Positions 36,215 to 47,400 of a DNA stretch of 64,000 nt are shown one piece after another. A program made the translations under genes and the position numbers. This DNA is from Massospora cicadina. Taxonomy: Eukaryota > Entomophthoromycota > Entomophthoromycetes > Entomophthorales > Entomophthoraceae. The DNA is taken from NCBI GenBank assembly GCA_022478985.1, contig JAKSZP010009197.1, positions 186,001 to 250,000 of the forward strand. Reading direction: 5' to 3'. The notes under the pieces were generated by a model. It was given only the letters and a program-made list of their open reading frames with translations. It was not told the origin of the DNA and ran no database searches. Within the stretch, counting starts at the first letter, position 1; each line of letters begins with the position of its first letter.

Positions 36215-36660
36215 GTGAGTAAGCATTCTGGCCCCCATTTGGTGGAAGAGGTCTTGGGTAATGGCGCGTTCCAGTTGAAGCCTCCAGCTCACTGGAAACA
36301 GCATCCCATCTTCCATGTTTCCCAGCTGTCACCCTTCAAGGGTACTGTCCCTGCAGAACCTGAACCAATCATCATCGAGGATGCAGAAGAGGCTGAGGTG
36401 GATAACATACTGGCATCCTGTAAGTCCCGCCAGTCCGTCCAATATCTCATGGCTTGGAAAGGTTACCCAGCTTATGAGAACAGTTGGGTCAAGGCACACG
36501 ATTGTGTAAACTGTATGGAATTGGTTGAAGCATTTCACAAAAATCACCCCACTGCTCCCCGCCCTACCCAAAAACCTGCGATGGTAATGATGTTCAAGTT
36601 ACCAAAGGCGCACAAGAATGTGGCTCTCATACAGTTTCCCGGTGGTGGGGCCCTTCCCTT
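36215..36660 (+). pseudogene. Element B integrase tail and chromodomain
   Basis: The open frame 36215-36877 starts with the integrase C-terminal strand block (GNGAFQLKPP, HPIFHVSQLSPFKG) and then a chromodomain: EVDNILASCKSRQSVQYLMA, WKGYPAYENSWVKAHD, CMELVEAFHKNHP. The aromatic residues of the fold (Y, W, W) are present. In the family this domain binds methylated histone H3 and steers integration to heterochromatin. The frame runs on into the 3' LTR without meaning. Confidence 0.85.
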
Positions 36661-36678
36661 GGAAAAAGTAAAGGGTAA

Positions 36679-37838
36679 TGTAAGTCCCAGGGAATGTCCT
36701 CTGGGCATCAATTGGGCCATTTTCCCATTTCTGAGCAAGAAGGCACCAAACAGGATGGTTTTACCCCTCATTACTCAAGGTGATCTCGCTAATGTGGTAG
36801 ATGAGCACTGGGTAACAGCCCTCCCACTTTGGATCCCACTTCTGGTACCCACACTCTCCTTGGCAGAACTGCTATGAGGAATCAGTGAAATCTGTGCTGA
36901 GATCATCAAAATGAAATCAATTGTAATTAATTTGAGTGGCAATCATCCCGATGCTCAGATTTTAAATGGTTGAAAAGGTATGAAGACTGATCTATCAGCT
37001 GAAATGCACGATGGTTGCGATTCTGTTAGCATGATAATAGGAAAAATCTCCCCCTCCCAAATTTGTTGGGGATCACCCCCAATGGGCAGGTAACAGCATC
37101 GGACACCATTGATGAGGTTTTGAAGCTTCCTGCTGGCAAATTGGGCGTTGCACCTGATGCAATGCCACTGACCAAATGAATGGCTCAGTGACTGAGCACT
37201 GGTGAGTTGAACATCCTTAACCTGTTCCCAACCAAATGGGTTCACCCCTATGTGGGGTGGCCTTGGGGGATTCCAGCTGCTTGTCATTCTAAACGCCATC
37301 ACGCCAACTGTTGAAAATGCAGTTGAGCCTCAGTTCAGACAATTGAGGTCAAACCAACAGTGACTCAGCCTGCCATCAAATTCTTTGATTTCAGTTCCCA
37401 GTTAAATTATCTGTTCCCCATTCCTGAACAATTCGCCAGTTAGGTCAAACTTGCAGGGCCTGATCCCAGCTTGTTTCCCCTCCAAATTGACTACTATTTA
37501 ATCAGTTGCATCACAATGAAAAAATTGTTGGTCGATTTTTCTTCCTTAAATTTTTCATTGAAAAACCTTCCCCAAAATTTAGTTTTTGTATGTTGAGAAT
37601 TAAGCCTCCTTTTCCACCAACGCTATCATACCCCTCAGAGTTAATGGCCGTGTTTATCTGGTATCTTGTTTTGTGCCTGTACGAAATTCTGGCTCACTGG
37701 CAGTTATTGGTGGAACTCCTTTCCAGTTCCATATTCGTCATATCTGCAGCAGTGCCTTGGGCATTCTAGTTTGCCATTTGGGTGCTCGGCACCTTGGCTG
37801 GCAGGCCAGTCCAATTCTTACTTGATGTTCGCCTGACA
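36679..37838 (+). repeat. Element B 3' LTR
   Basis: Preceded by a purine-rich tract (GGAAAAAGTAAAGGGTAA), begins TGTAAGTCCC and ends CGCCTGACA, followed by CTACC. Longer than the 5' LTR by about 110 bp. Confidence 0.9.
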
Positions 37839-37843
37839 CTACC

Positions 37844-38260
37844 ATGCTGTGTGAAGAGTTGCTGATAAATGAATAAGGTGGTTGCTCAAGTGGTGGCTTT
37901 AGGGACAGATACAGCCTTGATCCACTTGGTAAGGTGGTCTATATTCAGAAGTATATATCAATTATGTGGACTACTTTAGGCAAAGGACATATAACAATAA
38001 TGCCTACTGTGTGAAAAGGGGAAAAGGAGCAACTACTTGATGCTGAAGTATTGTGTTGGTCCTGTCATTCTTGGAGCCAGTGCTACTGGCATCCAAAACA
38101 TATTGGATTGAGTTGAGCATCCCATTTCAGAATTTTTAGGTTACAACCATTGGTGTGTTTTTTTGAACCTCCCCATGTCCACTTATAGTGTGTCTTTACA
38201 TATAAACCCAGTTAATTAGAGAGGTGATTATAAAAAAGTCATTTTTAATTAACTATTTAT
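37844..38260 (-). pseudogene. Element H integrase, N-terminal part
   Basis: Minus-strand reading gives DHLTKWIKAVSVPKATT, stop, ATTLFIYQQLFTQHGS up to the B insertion, equivalent to DHFTKWVEAVALPAQT in A. The zinc-binding region lies at about 38050-38170 but is decayed. Confidence 0.65.
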
Positions 38261-38553
38261 ATATAGTAAGCCATTGGTGACCTTTGTATTGATTGCTCTC
38301 CATTTGAGCTTTCTCTGTATCTCAAAAGTTTCTAGTGACCACAAATTGGAAAACAAAGAAGGTCCTATTAATGGTCCTCAGCAGATAAAATGGTCAGAAC
38401 TGGCAATTTTGAGAGACCATCAGCTTTTTGGTGTATGGCACCTGGCCAATGAACAATCAAAGAATTTTAGTTTTGTAATTCTAGGGTCCAAAAGACTAGA
38501 AGGCCATCAGGGTCACAATCAGTTGTATTTATCAAAGGGAGTTTAATTGGTTA

Positions 38554-39520
38554 TTACAATAAATTGTGTTCATAAAGGAAGAAACAGAAATGCCTAATGG
38601 CTAGGATGACCGCCAAATACTCAAAATCAGTGACACTATAGTTCCAATTAAGCTTTGAAAAGAGTCTTGCTAAAGTATGCAGATGGTCTACATGGTTGTT
38701 GTCATGTTGTGACAGAATGGAATCAATGGCAACATTGCTGGCGTTGGCAGAAAGCAAGAGGGCTTATTGAACTTGGGAAGTATTAACAATGGAGTTTTAG
38801 TAGTGCCAGTCATAATGCATCAAAAACCCGTTGTTGTGATAACTTACAGTGGAAAGATACATTTTTCTGTAATAAGTAACCAGAGGCTCTGCAAGCTCGA
38901 CGAAATGTAAACAGATTGCAGTAATATCCCACCTTCCTATAAAAACGAATGTCTCTTAGCCTCCTCGGTGGGTATATCTTATGTATAGCCATCACTTTAT
39001 CTTACAGTAGTTAAATACTCCCTTTTGTTACCTTATGACCTAAGACTCTAATTCTTTTCTAAAAAAAGCACCTTGATAATTATAATTATACAGATGCTGT
39101 CCTCAGTTGTTAGAATTCTTTCCAGAAATGCTGACATGTGAGCCAAAAGTTTTGGAGAATAATTTATGTTATCTAGATCTACTACGACACAGGACATTTT
39201 CAGGTCCCTTAGGATGCCTTCCATGGCTTGTTGAGACGTGGCAGGGGCGTTCCATATCCCTTGAAGCATTTATGTAGGCTCAAACAGGCCCTCTATAAAG
39301 ATGAGAGCATACTTAGATTGGTCTTCCAGACAAAGGTCTATTTGACAGCCTCTGCTGGATAAATCCTAAGCGGAGAGGAGCCCCAAACCAGTTAGCATCT
39401 GAAGGGAATTGTCAATCCTAGGTAGAAAATAGCTGTCCTTCTGGGTGATTGAGTAGAATTTACAATAATCCATCACCATACAATGGAACCCATCTTTCTT
39501 CTTCACCATAAAGCAGAGGT
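38554..39520 (-). pseudogene. Element H reverse transcriptase and RNase H
   Basis: RNase H is seen at 38757-38554: MLSANASNVAIDSILSQHD and KLNWNYSVTDFEYLAV. RT remnants include LRDIRFYRKVGYYCNLFT (about 38970-38915) and WNAPATSQQAMEGILRDLK followed by VVVDLDNINYSP (39250-39165). Compared with A (VIVYLDNITVFS) the YxDD motif reads DLDN. Multiple stops and frameshifts. Confidence 0.7.
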
Positions 39521-40516
39521 GAAGCTCATGTGCTTTATGAAGGTTTCTTGAGTCTAGTTTTTTAAAAGTTGTTTAAATATGATGGTTACCTGGGCTTCCT
39601 CAACTTTGGAAATTTGATAAGGCTTGGTCCATGTTGGCAAAGCATCTCTGGTATCAACTCAATGATTCACTTCAGTCATTTATCCAAAATTGTAAGACCC
39701 ATGAGAAAAAATTCATCATATTCAGCTTATATTTACTCAGCGGACTCTTGTTGAGCTTTGGTAAGGTCTAAGCTAAGATTATGTTTGATGTTGGCTATAG
39801 TAGTAAGATTTTAAACTTAAAATCCCAGAAAGTACAAAATTCATATAAACTATGTAATTTGTCAGCAGGCTCATAAGAACATAAGCTGTATGGGTCCTTT
39901 TTCCCTATGACATGAGAGGTTGAATTCAGATTACAAACAAACTAAGTTAGTCCCTGAATTAGCCAGATCCAGAATGCCTGGGTAGGGCAACATTCCCCTG
40001 ATGGGCAGATTATCTACTTATAAATATTCTATTATATGGCCAGGTGATATATAAACTTAAATTTGTGTATTGACAATAACTTGCTCATGAGAAGGTACTA
40101 TCACTTGAGATATAGCGTGTAAAGGTATTCCTTCTTGAGCATCAGCGGAATGAGGCGGCATTTTTACATGAGGTCCTAATACAAAATACTCAATCTGGTA
40201 TAAAGTTTGTTCACCTTCCATGAGACATATTCTTTTCTTAAGGCTGTCCTTCTTTGTTACTGGAGTTTATAAGTCAAGCGGTACTGAAACCCAAGGATAG
40301 AAAATAGGACTCAGCTGGATTAATTATTTTAGATGCTTGCATAAAAATGAGTTCCTAATAATAAGTCATAGATATAGTTTTAAGGACCACAGTAGGAGCT
40401 TTTGTAAGGAATTTTCAAACAAAATGGGTAAGGCTGAATAATTCTGAGAGACCTGGTGCAATGTGGCCCGCAGTTTCATACCCAACATTATGTTGAAGGT
40501 CAGGGATAACTTTGAT

Positions 40517-40711
40517 TTAGTTGACCAGCTTGGAGTATATAACAATCACTGATGAGCTAGTGTCAACAATGGCCTGAGTTTTAACTTGTATACTTGAACT
40601 TCCAATTTGGTGACTGTGTCCCCAAATTGAGGTTATAGGGTAAAGAAAGAATTTGGGGGTCACAGGGTGAACAAGAGTAATCCAGATTTGAGCCTTTATT
40701 TTTGATAGCAA
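40517..40711 (-). pseudogene. Element H protease remnant
   Basis: VKTQAIVDTSSSVIVIYSKL occurs at about 40580-40525. This is the retropepsin active site with the Gly of DTG replaced by Ser (G-to-A type change). Confidence 0.6.
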
Positions 40712-40799
40712 TATCAGCAGATATGCTGGTCAAGTGGGTAGAAGCTGCAATAGCCCAAGAATTAGAGGGTTGAGGCATAAGGTGGTTGTCAACATGAAG

Positions 40800-42829
40800 A
40801 TCCTCGCTCTTCACTTTGATTGGGCTTTCGCCATCCTCATCAGTGATTCTCTTATAGCATTCCTCAGCGGTGTGTCAACGTCCTCTACAGTAAGTGCAAT
40901 GTATACTAATTTTATTACCCCTTTCTCTTTAAGAGCATTGATCTGAGGGAGTCAGTTGAGAGATTAATTGGGCTTATACGCCTTCTGGAGTAAACTGGTG
41001 GGGCTCTCAACGAAGGCCTCCTTAGTGTCCAGAGTGCTTGTAAAGTTTCTCTTGACAGTGCTGATGTGTAACTGTAAGTCATGGCAGGACACCAAGGTTC
41101 AGATGGCAGTCATAGTAGCGTTATCAAGGGAGATGCATTCACAAGCAACCAAGGTTTAGCTCATCTAAAAATTGATTGGCAAACTAAGTTGGTTTTTCTC
41201 TGTGTTTTTTACAAATCCTTATTAAGGCTACCTCTTAAAAGACAGGGTCTGGTCGCTTCCAAACTCTTTTATCAAGGCAGTCTTAAATTGACTCCAAGTT
41301 TAGCTATTCTTCAAGTGAGGGAGTATGATTTCTTGAGCAGTACAGCTCAAACAGGTGGACGGTGCTTAACTTTCTGTCAATTGGTACCCTCTTCCATGGC
41401 GCTTTTGTAGACGTGTAGTAAAAAGACGATTCTTCACTCCCCATGGATGTACTTCCCAAAATAAAGACTCACAGTTAATATAACATGTGTGGATAAAGCG
41501 TTAATCCTAGTATGTTCAAAAGGTGCCAAAATTGAGGACTTTGTATTGTTGCATTTGTTGGGTTGCATTTGATCAAGTTGGGCTTTTATATTGTTCACAT
41601 CACTTGTAGGTCTATGTACTAAGTCATTAATGTGGTAGCAGTGGCTTTTTAAGTAAAAAAGTTCATTAAGTATTTTTGATTCTAACATCTGAGCTTCTAA
41701 AGCTGCTTTAGTAGATAATCATTTCATTTTAATGGATTTGATTTGACTGTTAAGTTGGATAAGCCAGTCATCAATGCGGTCTAATCAAACACCATACAGT
41801 CAGGAAAATCTATTAACATTCATGAGCCCAATTGGCTAAGGCTTAAAGGGTATAGTTAAGGTCAAGAGTTCAGCCTTTAAGGATCACACCACAGCTGTGA
41901 CCTATAGTGCAATCTGGGATATAAGTTGATTGACTTTGTTCTGGATATTACTCAATTGTGATAATGAAGCGTCATCTTTGGGTTCAGTTAGGGTCAGACA
42001 GGTGGGTCAGGAGGGCTGGGGGCCAGGAGGCCCTGCTTCCCCTTTATGACTAGGAGATCATTTCAATCAACGTGGCCCAGGAGGACTGACATTTTTGGGT
42101 GCCCCAGTAGCCTGAGAGCCAATATCCACTGGGGGCCCAGGTGGCCCAGTTGATCTTGGGGGTCCTATAAGCCCACAATCACCTTGAGGCCCATGAATCC
42201 CAGAAGGTCCTCGTGTCTGTGGGACCATGGTAGCCTGGGGGCCCTTTGGGACTATCAGAGCTTTGCGCTCCTGGATAGGATTGTTGTAAAGCATCCTCAA
42301 ACTTCTTAAAATATTATCCCCAATGTTCCTTCAGTCCAGAAATACAATACAATAAATATGTAATTGTCTGACCTGAAGGTAAGCTTCAGTTATGGCAGCG
42401 TCCGTTTGAGTCATAAGTTGGGTATGCAAGTATGAAAAGGTTCCTTCATCCAGTAAAGTCATCTTACATTGAACTCTATTGATTAGGCCATTTTTAAGGA
42501 TAGCACTTGGGTTTTTTGCATGAAGGAAGAAGCATATCAGTAGAATTCTTAGGTAGATGAATGGAGGAGTATATAATGTCCAGTTGTTGCAGTACTTCTT
42601 ATTGGTGTAATCCTAAAATCTTCATAATGTGATAGATGGCAGGGTGGACATAATTTTTAAAGGTATTGGTCTTCTCAAGTTCCTACTTTGATGGCAGGTA
42701 GACTAGGAGCTAAGCATTGTAATTCATAGTGGAGGGAAAAGCTGATGCTCTAACTCAATTAGAACGTTCTTTAGGCACAATTATACCATCAAGCAGTTTT
42801 TGTACAATCATATAAAGGTTTTAATTCCT
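40800..42829 (-). pseudogene. Element H gag with zinc knuckle and collagen-like segment
   Basis: At 40898-40857 (minus) the sequence CTYCRGR-stop-HTAEEC fits the CX2CX4HX4C retroviral zinc knuckle with one TGA inside. Further upstream, 42300-42067 is an open frame rich in Gly-Pro (GPPGPPVDIG, GPSGIHGPQG), a collagen-like low-complexity stretch. The order collagen-like segment, then zinc knuckle, then protease is consistent with gag. No intact frame joins these parts. Confidence 0.55.
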
Positions 42830-43576
42830 TATTATAATTTGCTTTGGTTCACAAGGGCAATTCTTCTCAATACTCAGCCACAAACTGAAGGGATTCTTGG
42901 GCAGGGGACGCCTACTTCAAAGAAACCATTTCTGATACAACTTATAAACTCCTTGCCACGTTATTTAAGAAAAATCCTTGTCTTGGATTATTGCTCATCT
43001 TTTATGTCCTAACTCTTTAGCAGTAACTCAGAAGGTCTGGCGAGGAGCAACAGTTTTCTGGTGAAACTATAAATAGCAGGGCTAGATGAAGTAACAGGCC
43101 TAAAGCTGCTTGAGGTTGGACATAGTTATTCTTAATAAAATTATAGCAAATGTCCAAAGCTATTGGGATGGCCAAGAATTTCTTAATAACTCAATAAAGT
43201 CTAAAAATAGGTAGCTTATTTTAAAATCATAAGAACTAGAAAATATATCATTTATTTAAAGTTTAGTAATATAGAGGTTACTGGGGATTGTCACATTCAG
43301 GTTGTTCCTTTTTAGATCAGTAATCATGATATCCTTGAAATTCAGTAAGAAAGCATGACAAGATGACTTCCTTTGTGTTATTGTAGTCATTATGATATGA
43401 TAGGTTGGATCTTTGTCACCTTGGTCTTAAGTGATTATGAATCTCCACTCTTTTTGTCTGCAAGTTAAGAGGTTGATGCCTCCTCTAACTTAATGTAAGC
43501 AATTGAAATATTTGTAGGTAAAAAGATTTGAATTTGCCCTTATCAAATCTGTTTATGCCTGTGGTTCAAGTTCCAA
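42830..43576 (-). repeat. Element H 5' LTR
   Basis: 43030-43575 aligns with 21150-21690. The start next to gag (about 42830) is estimated, since the first 200 bp do not align well. The divergence from its partner is high, so H is old. Confidence 0.5.
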
Positions 43577-44649
43577 TGATGACCATAGAAAGTTGCTATT
43601 AGAACCCCTTCTAAAGCAAAAGTGCTTAGCTATCGCCACTAAAAATTCATTCTTTACTAAAAACCATACTAAGAGAAGCTATAATCTCTAGATAGAACAC
43701 CTCTTTTTTTAGTACTAGATGGTCCCAAAAATAGAACACCTCTTGGAGACCAAACTTTGTACCTTTTAGTTCCACTATAGAAGTGAAGCTAATAAAGACA
43801 AAAATAAGAATTTTTAGAAAGTGCAGGTTGATGAGAATTAACAAATTATTCGTTGGTTAAAAAATGGATATTGTTGTTAGGCCACCAACCTAGGATCAGG
43901 TGAATATGCTGGGTTGCTGGCGTGAGCATCTGGCAACAAATTTGCTGACACCTTCTACAAAATCATACTTGAAATCTTCCATTGACAAAATCTAATCACT
44001 GAGACTGGCGAGGGGTCAGCTTATGGTGAAAGCAATGATATAGCAATACTTGGCGGTCATATAAACTACAAGAAGATTATGAGAGTCATTGGGATGATAA
44101 TGCTGGTACTTTACTGCTTATACAAAAGCAAGTAGCTCCTTGTCATAAGCTAGCATAGTTTAGCTTGGCTAGTAAATCGATTTCTGAGAGCAGCATACTG
44201 GGGCATTATAAGCTACTATACCTATCCTGCAGCAACTCTTCTCTAACAGCAAATAATGAGGCATCAATTTTCACAAAAGGGTTTATTGGGGTCCATGTAG
44301 ACGATATTGGGATATATAGAAGGATAGACTTTTAACATTAAATGGTTCATTACATTATGAATTCATTATAATAATCTTACTGGAGGCTACATATAATGGT
44401 GCAGCTAAACTTGTCAGTTGAGGGTAAACTTCTTGAGGAATTTTCATGTTCCAGAAAGCTTCACAATTCATTCAATGAAATGGTATCATCCCAGTCCCTG
44501 ATCACAGCCTCCTTATCTGGAGCTACCATATGACCCTTTACAAATACATATTCTCCATGAAATGTAACCTAAGGATGTAAATTTTACAATTTTTATGTCT
44601 TAAGGACGAGGTTAAAATGGGCTAGATGATCAGTAACTGCAATCATATG
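43577..44649 (-). pseudogene. Element I: RNase H and RT part
   Basis: Minus-strand reading from 44649 leftwards gives AVTDHLAHFNLVLKT, then YVFVKGHMVAPDKEAVIRDW and then RNase H with YDKELLAFV at about 44150. This is RT after the active site and RNase H of a Gypsy element. It continues to the right of the inserted non-autonomous LTR element. Decayed, no open frame. Confidence 0.55.
43692..43744 (-). repeat. Micro-insertion 3 with 14-bp target duplication
   Basis: ATAGAACACCTCTT occurs at 43692-43705 and 43731-43744. The 25 bp between them begin TTTTTAGTACTAGATGG and have 8 more bases (TCCCAAAA) than the other two copies. Same orientation as the others. Confidence 0.75.
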
Positions 44650-45679
44650 TGTCAGAATTTTAACCAGATGAAATCCTTCAATGATTAATCTTTATTTGGG
44701 ATGAAATGTTAATCCCAATGGAATGGCTTATTGACTGAATTTTGTATGATTTAATGTGATTGCTGGTTAGTTGCTTCCCAATTTGGGTTGAGCCAAAATT
44801 AATATTCCGTTAAGTTTGGTATTAGGTTTGAGTGAGGCCAATTGGTGGACCCAAATTAGTATAAGGATCACCAGCGACTAATAGACGAGGATGATCCAAT
44901 TAGTATCAGTCAGCGGAATCAGTGTCCAATGTCAACTGCCATTCATGGACTGTTGTGGGATTTCCAGCAGAAAGCCATTGTATTCGCTTCAATCATTCTT
45001 CTATGAATTCGCTGCCTATACTGATTATCTGAGGTTGGTGGATCTGACAATTATGAGTTCAAGGCGGCTAAAGTCATTTCCAGCACCTCATTTATTATTA
45101 AGATAAGATGAGAATAGATGTTGGTGAGATGCTGAGATATTACAAGTCAAGTGAGCGACCAAAGTAGTTTACAGTGCATTATTATCAATTTGAAGGTCAA
45201 ACCCAAATTTTATATTCAATTAGATTAATATTTTATATGGCACACCGGCAACTTAAGGCCAAGGATGAGCCAAAACTAATTTGGACATTGGGAAGGATGG
45301 AGCAAAAGGGTCAACGCCAGGGAAGAGAATAATGTAGAAGAAGTAGTAGAAGAAGAAGAGAAGTGGTTGGCTGGAAGGACCAGCAGAAGAGCTGATAGGT
45401 CGGCGGTGGGCGCAGTAGCCCTTTTGTAAATAGTATAAATACCTGGCGCTTCCCTTTTAATAAATATATCGCTTTGCCTATTCTACCTTTTGTTATAAGC
45501 TTATTATTTATTTTGTTGATTGGAGTTTAGGCTAGGGGATCCCCAAATGGCACAGGTGACATGCCAAGGGGTTAGCTGGCACTGCTAGCCCTGACGCCTA
45601 AGGTGAAATGGCAAGGGCTGATCAGTCTTCATACTGATTGGCCTACCAACTATCAGAGCCCATAGTCAATTTTCTGACA
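44650..45679 (+). repeat. 5' LTR of the non-autonomous element
   Basis: Contains a TATA box (GTATAAAT, 45433-45440), a purine-rich run of GAAGAA repeats upstream (about 45333-45366) and AATAAA at 45459-45464, so U3, R and U5 can be placed. Differences from 45874-46902 are mostly transitions, many at CpG. Confidence 0.9.
45433..45464 (+). promoter_or_regulatory. TATA box and poly(A) signal in LTR
   Basis: GTATAAAT at 45433-45440 followed after about 18 bp by AATAAA at 45459-45464; the same pair is in the second LTR (TATA at 46656-46663). This marks the R region. Confidence 0.6.
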
Positions 45680-45873
45680 TTGGCGCTCACTACAGGGGGA
45701 CTCTGCTGGTTGGTGCTTAAGTAGCTGATAGGTTAGTAAAGAGGTGGCGGTGATGCACCACTGTGGTTTGGTTCCAGCAGTTGTTGGTGGTGGGGAGGGG
45801 CAAGCCCTGGATGCCCGCCCCACACACTGAGGTTGGAAGTAGGAGGATTACCATCTGGTTAAGTGGGGGGAAA

Positions 45874-46902
45874 TGTCAGAATTTTAACCAGATGGAATCC
45901 TCCAATGATTAATTGTTACTTGGGATGAAATGGCCAATCCCAGTGGAATGGCTTATTGACTGAATTTTGTATGGTTTAAGGTGATTTCTGGTTAGTTGCT
46001 TCCCAATTTGGGTTGAGCCAAAATTAGTATTCCGCCAAGTTTGGTATTAGGTTTGAGTGAGGCCAATCAGTGGACCCAAATTAGTATAAGGATCACCAGC
46101 AACTAATAGCCAAGGATGATCCAATTAGTATCAGTCAGCGGAATCAGTGTCTGATGCCAACTGCCATTCATGGACTGTTGTGGGATTTCTGGCGGAAATC
46201 TGATGTATTTGCTTCAATCATTCTTCTATAAATTTGCTGCCTATACTAATTATCTGAGGTCGGTGGATCCAAAAATTATGAGTTCAAGGTGGCTGAAGTT
46301 GTTTCCAGTGCCTCATTTATTATTAAGATAAGATGAGAATAGATGTTGATGAGATGCTGAGATATTCCAAGTCAAGTGAGCGACCAAAGTAGTTTTCAGT
46401 GCATTATTATCAATTTGAAGGTCAAACCCAAATTTTATCTAATTAGATTAATATTTTATATAACTCACCAGCGACTTAAGGCTGAGGATGAGCCAAAACT
46501 AATTTGGACATCGGGAAGGATGGAGCATGAGGGTTGACACCAGGGAAGAGAATAATGTAGAAGAAGTAGTAGAAGAAGAAGAGAAGTGGTTGGCTGGAAG
46601 AACCAGCAGAAGAGCTGATAGGTTGGCAGTGGGTGCAGTAGCCCTTTTGTAAATAGTATAAATACCTGGTGCTTCCCTTTCAATAATATCTCCCTTTGCC
46701 TATTCTACCTTTTATTATAAGTTTATTATTTATTTCGTTGATTGGAGTTTAGGCTAGGGGATCCCCAAATGGCACGGGTGACATGCCAAGGGGTTAGCCG
46801 TTGCTGCTAACCCTAATGCCTAAGGTGAAATGGCAAGGGCTGACCAGTCTTTATACTGGTTGGCTTGCCAACTAGCAGAGCCCATAGTCAAATTTTCTAA
46901 CA
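45874..46902 (+). repeat. 3' LTR of the non-autonomous element
   Basis: Starts TGTCAGAATTTTAACCAG directly after the polypurine tract and ends TTTTCTAACA before the ATATG duplication. Confidence 0.9.
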
Positions 46903-47400
46903 ATATGGGTATAATTAGATTCTTTGTCAGGAGAGAACACCAATATATAATCCATATAGAAAATCACAAATACCTCCACTAGATCTCCTAGAGCAGAATC
47001 AATCTACATTTGGAAACAAGCATGTCATTCTTTGAGGCCAAATGGCATCACACCGAATTAGAAATACTATTTACAAAAGCAGAACACCGTTAGGCATACC
47101 TAGCTCTCCTTAATCTGCACTTGAAGGCATTTAAGAATCTAATCTTATATCAACCTTGGCCATATACATGTAGCGTTTGATTTGTTGATCCAAAGTCAGG
47201 TGTTAGGGTTGGGTATAATAAAACCTAATTTAAAATTATAGTCTACAAATGGCCTCAGCAACTTTTCTGCCTTTATCTACAAAGAGAAGGGTAGAATAAT
47301 TAGGTGAAGGCTTCTCTTAAATTTGACGCTTTATAATCATGTATCCACCCAGACATCAAATTTAGCATGCTCCTTTATGGAAAGCTGGTAGATGGAAGAT
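46903..47400 (-). pseudogene. Element I: RT active-site part
   Basis: Minus-strand reading gives VMPFGLKE then a stop, then DLVEVFVIFYMDYILVFSPD at about 46985-46925. The RT block is clear and the YxDD motif reads YMDY. It continues directly into 44649 across the inserted LTR element. Confidence 0.65.

Larger units (their letters stand above)
31852..37838 (+). mobile_element. Element B: chromovirus-type Gypsy element
   Basis: LTRs at 31852-32918 and 36679-37838 (TGTAAGTCCC...CCTGACA) flanked by a perfect 5-bp duplication CTACC (31847-31851 and 37839-37843). The plus strand carries protease, RT, RNase H, integrase and a C-terminal chromodomain, which defines the chromovirus branch. Gag is essentially absent: the protease begins within about 300 bp of the 5' LTR, whereas relative C has a 235-codon gag there. 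Frameshifts and stops inactivate it. It is inserted in the integrase of H. Confidence 0.9.
20940..43576 (-). mobile_element. Element H: Gypsy element split by B and J
   Basis: A minus-strand element with its 5' LTR at about 42830-43576 and 3' LTR at about 20940-21695. Going leftwards it holds gag (42800-40800), protease (40620-40517), RT (39520-38810), RNase H (38757-38554) and integrase (38260-37844). The integrase continues at 31846-31712 after element B, and again at 23358-21696 after element J. The two host junctions read through: QHGS before B with LRVLLSSNGLNF after it, and PTNGAVEGAN before J with an IRKMAF run after it. All parts carry stops. Confidence 0.7.
44650..46902 (+). mobile_element. 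Non-autonomous LTR retrotransposon, complete with target duplication
   Basis: LTRs of 1030 and 1029 bp (44650-45679, 45874-46902; TGTCAG...ACA) enclose only 194 bp. The flanking duplication is ATATG (44645-44649 and 46903-46907). The internal part starts with a primer-binding site (TTGGCGCTCACTACAGGGGG) and ends with a polypurine tract (AAGTGGGGGGAAA) and has no coding frame. It must have been mobilised by another element, probably of the A/E lineage, which shares the primer site. It interrupts the RT of element I. Confidence 0.92.

Noticed and set aside
38274..38546. 90-codon plus-strand frame
   Set aside because: Antisense to the integrase/RNase H part of H; no domain.
42067..42300. Host collagen-like gene
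   Set aside because: The Gly-Pro frame sits between H's LTR and its zinc knuckle and protease; it is better explained as part of gag.
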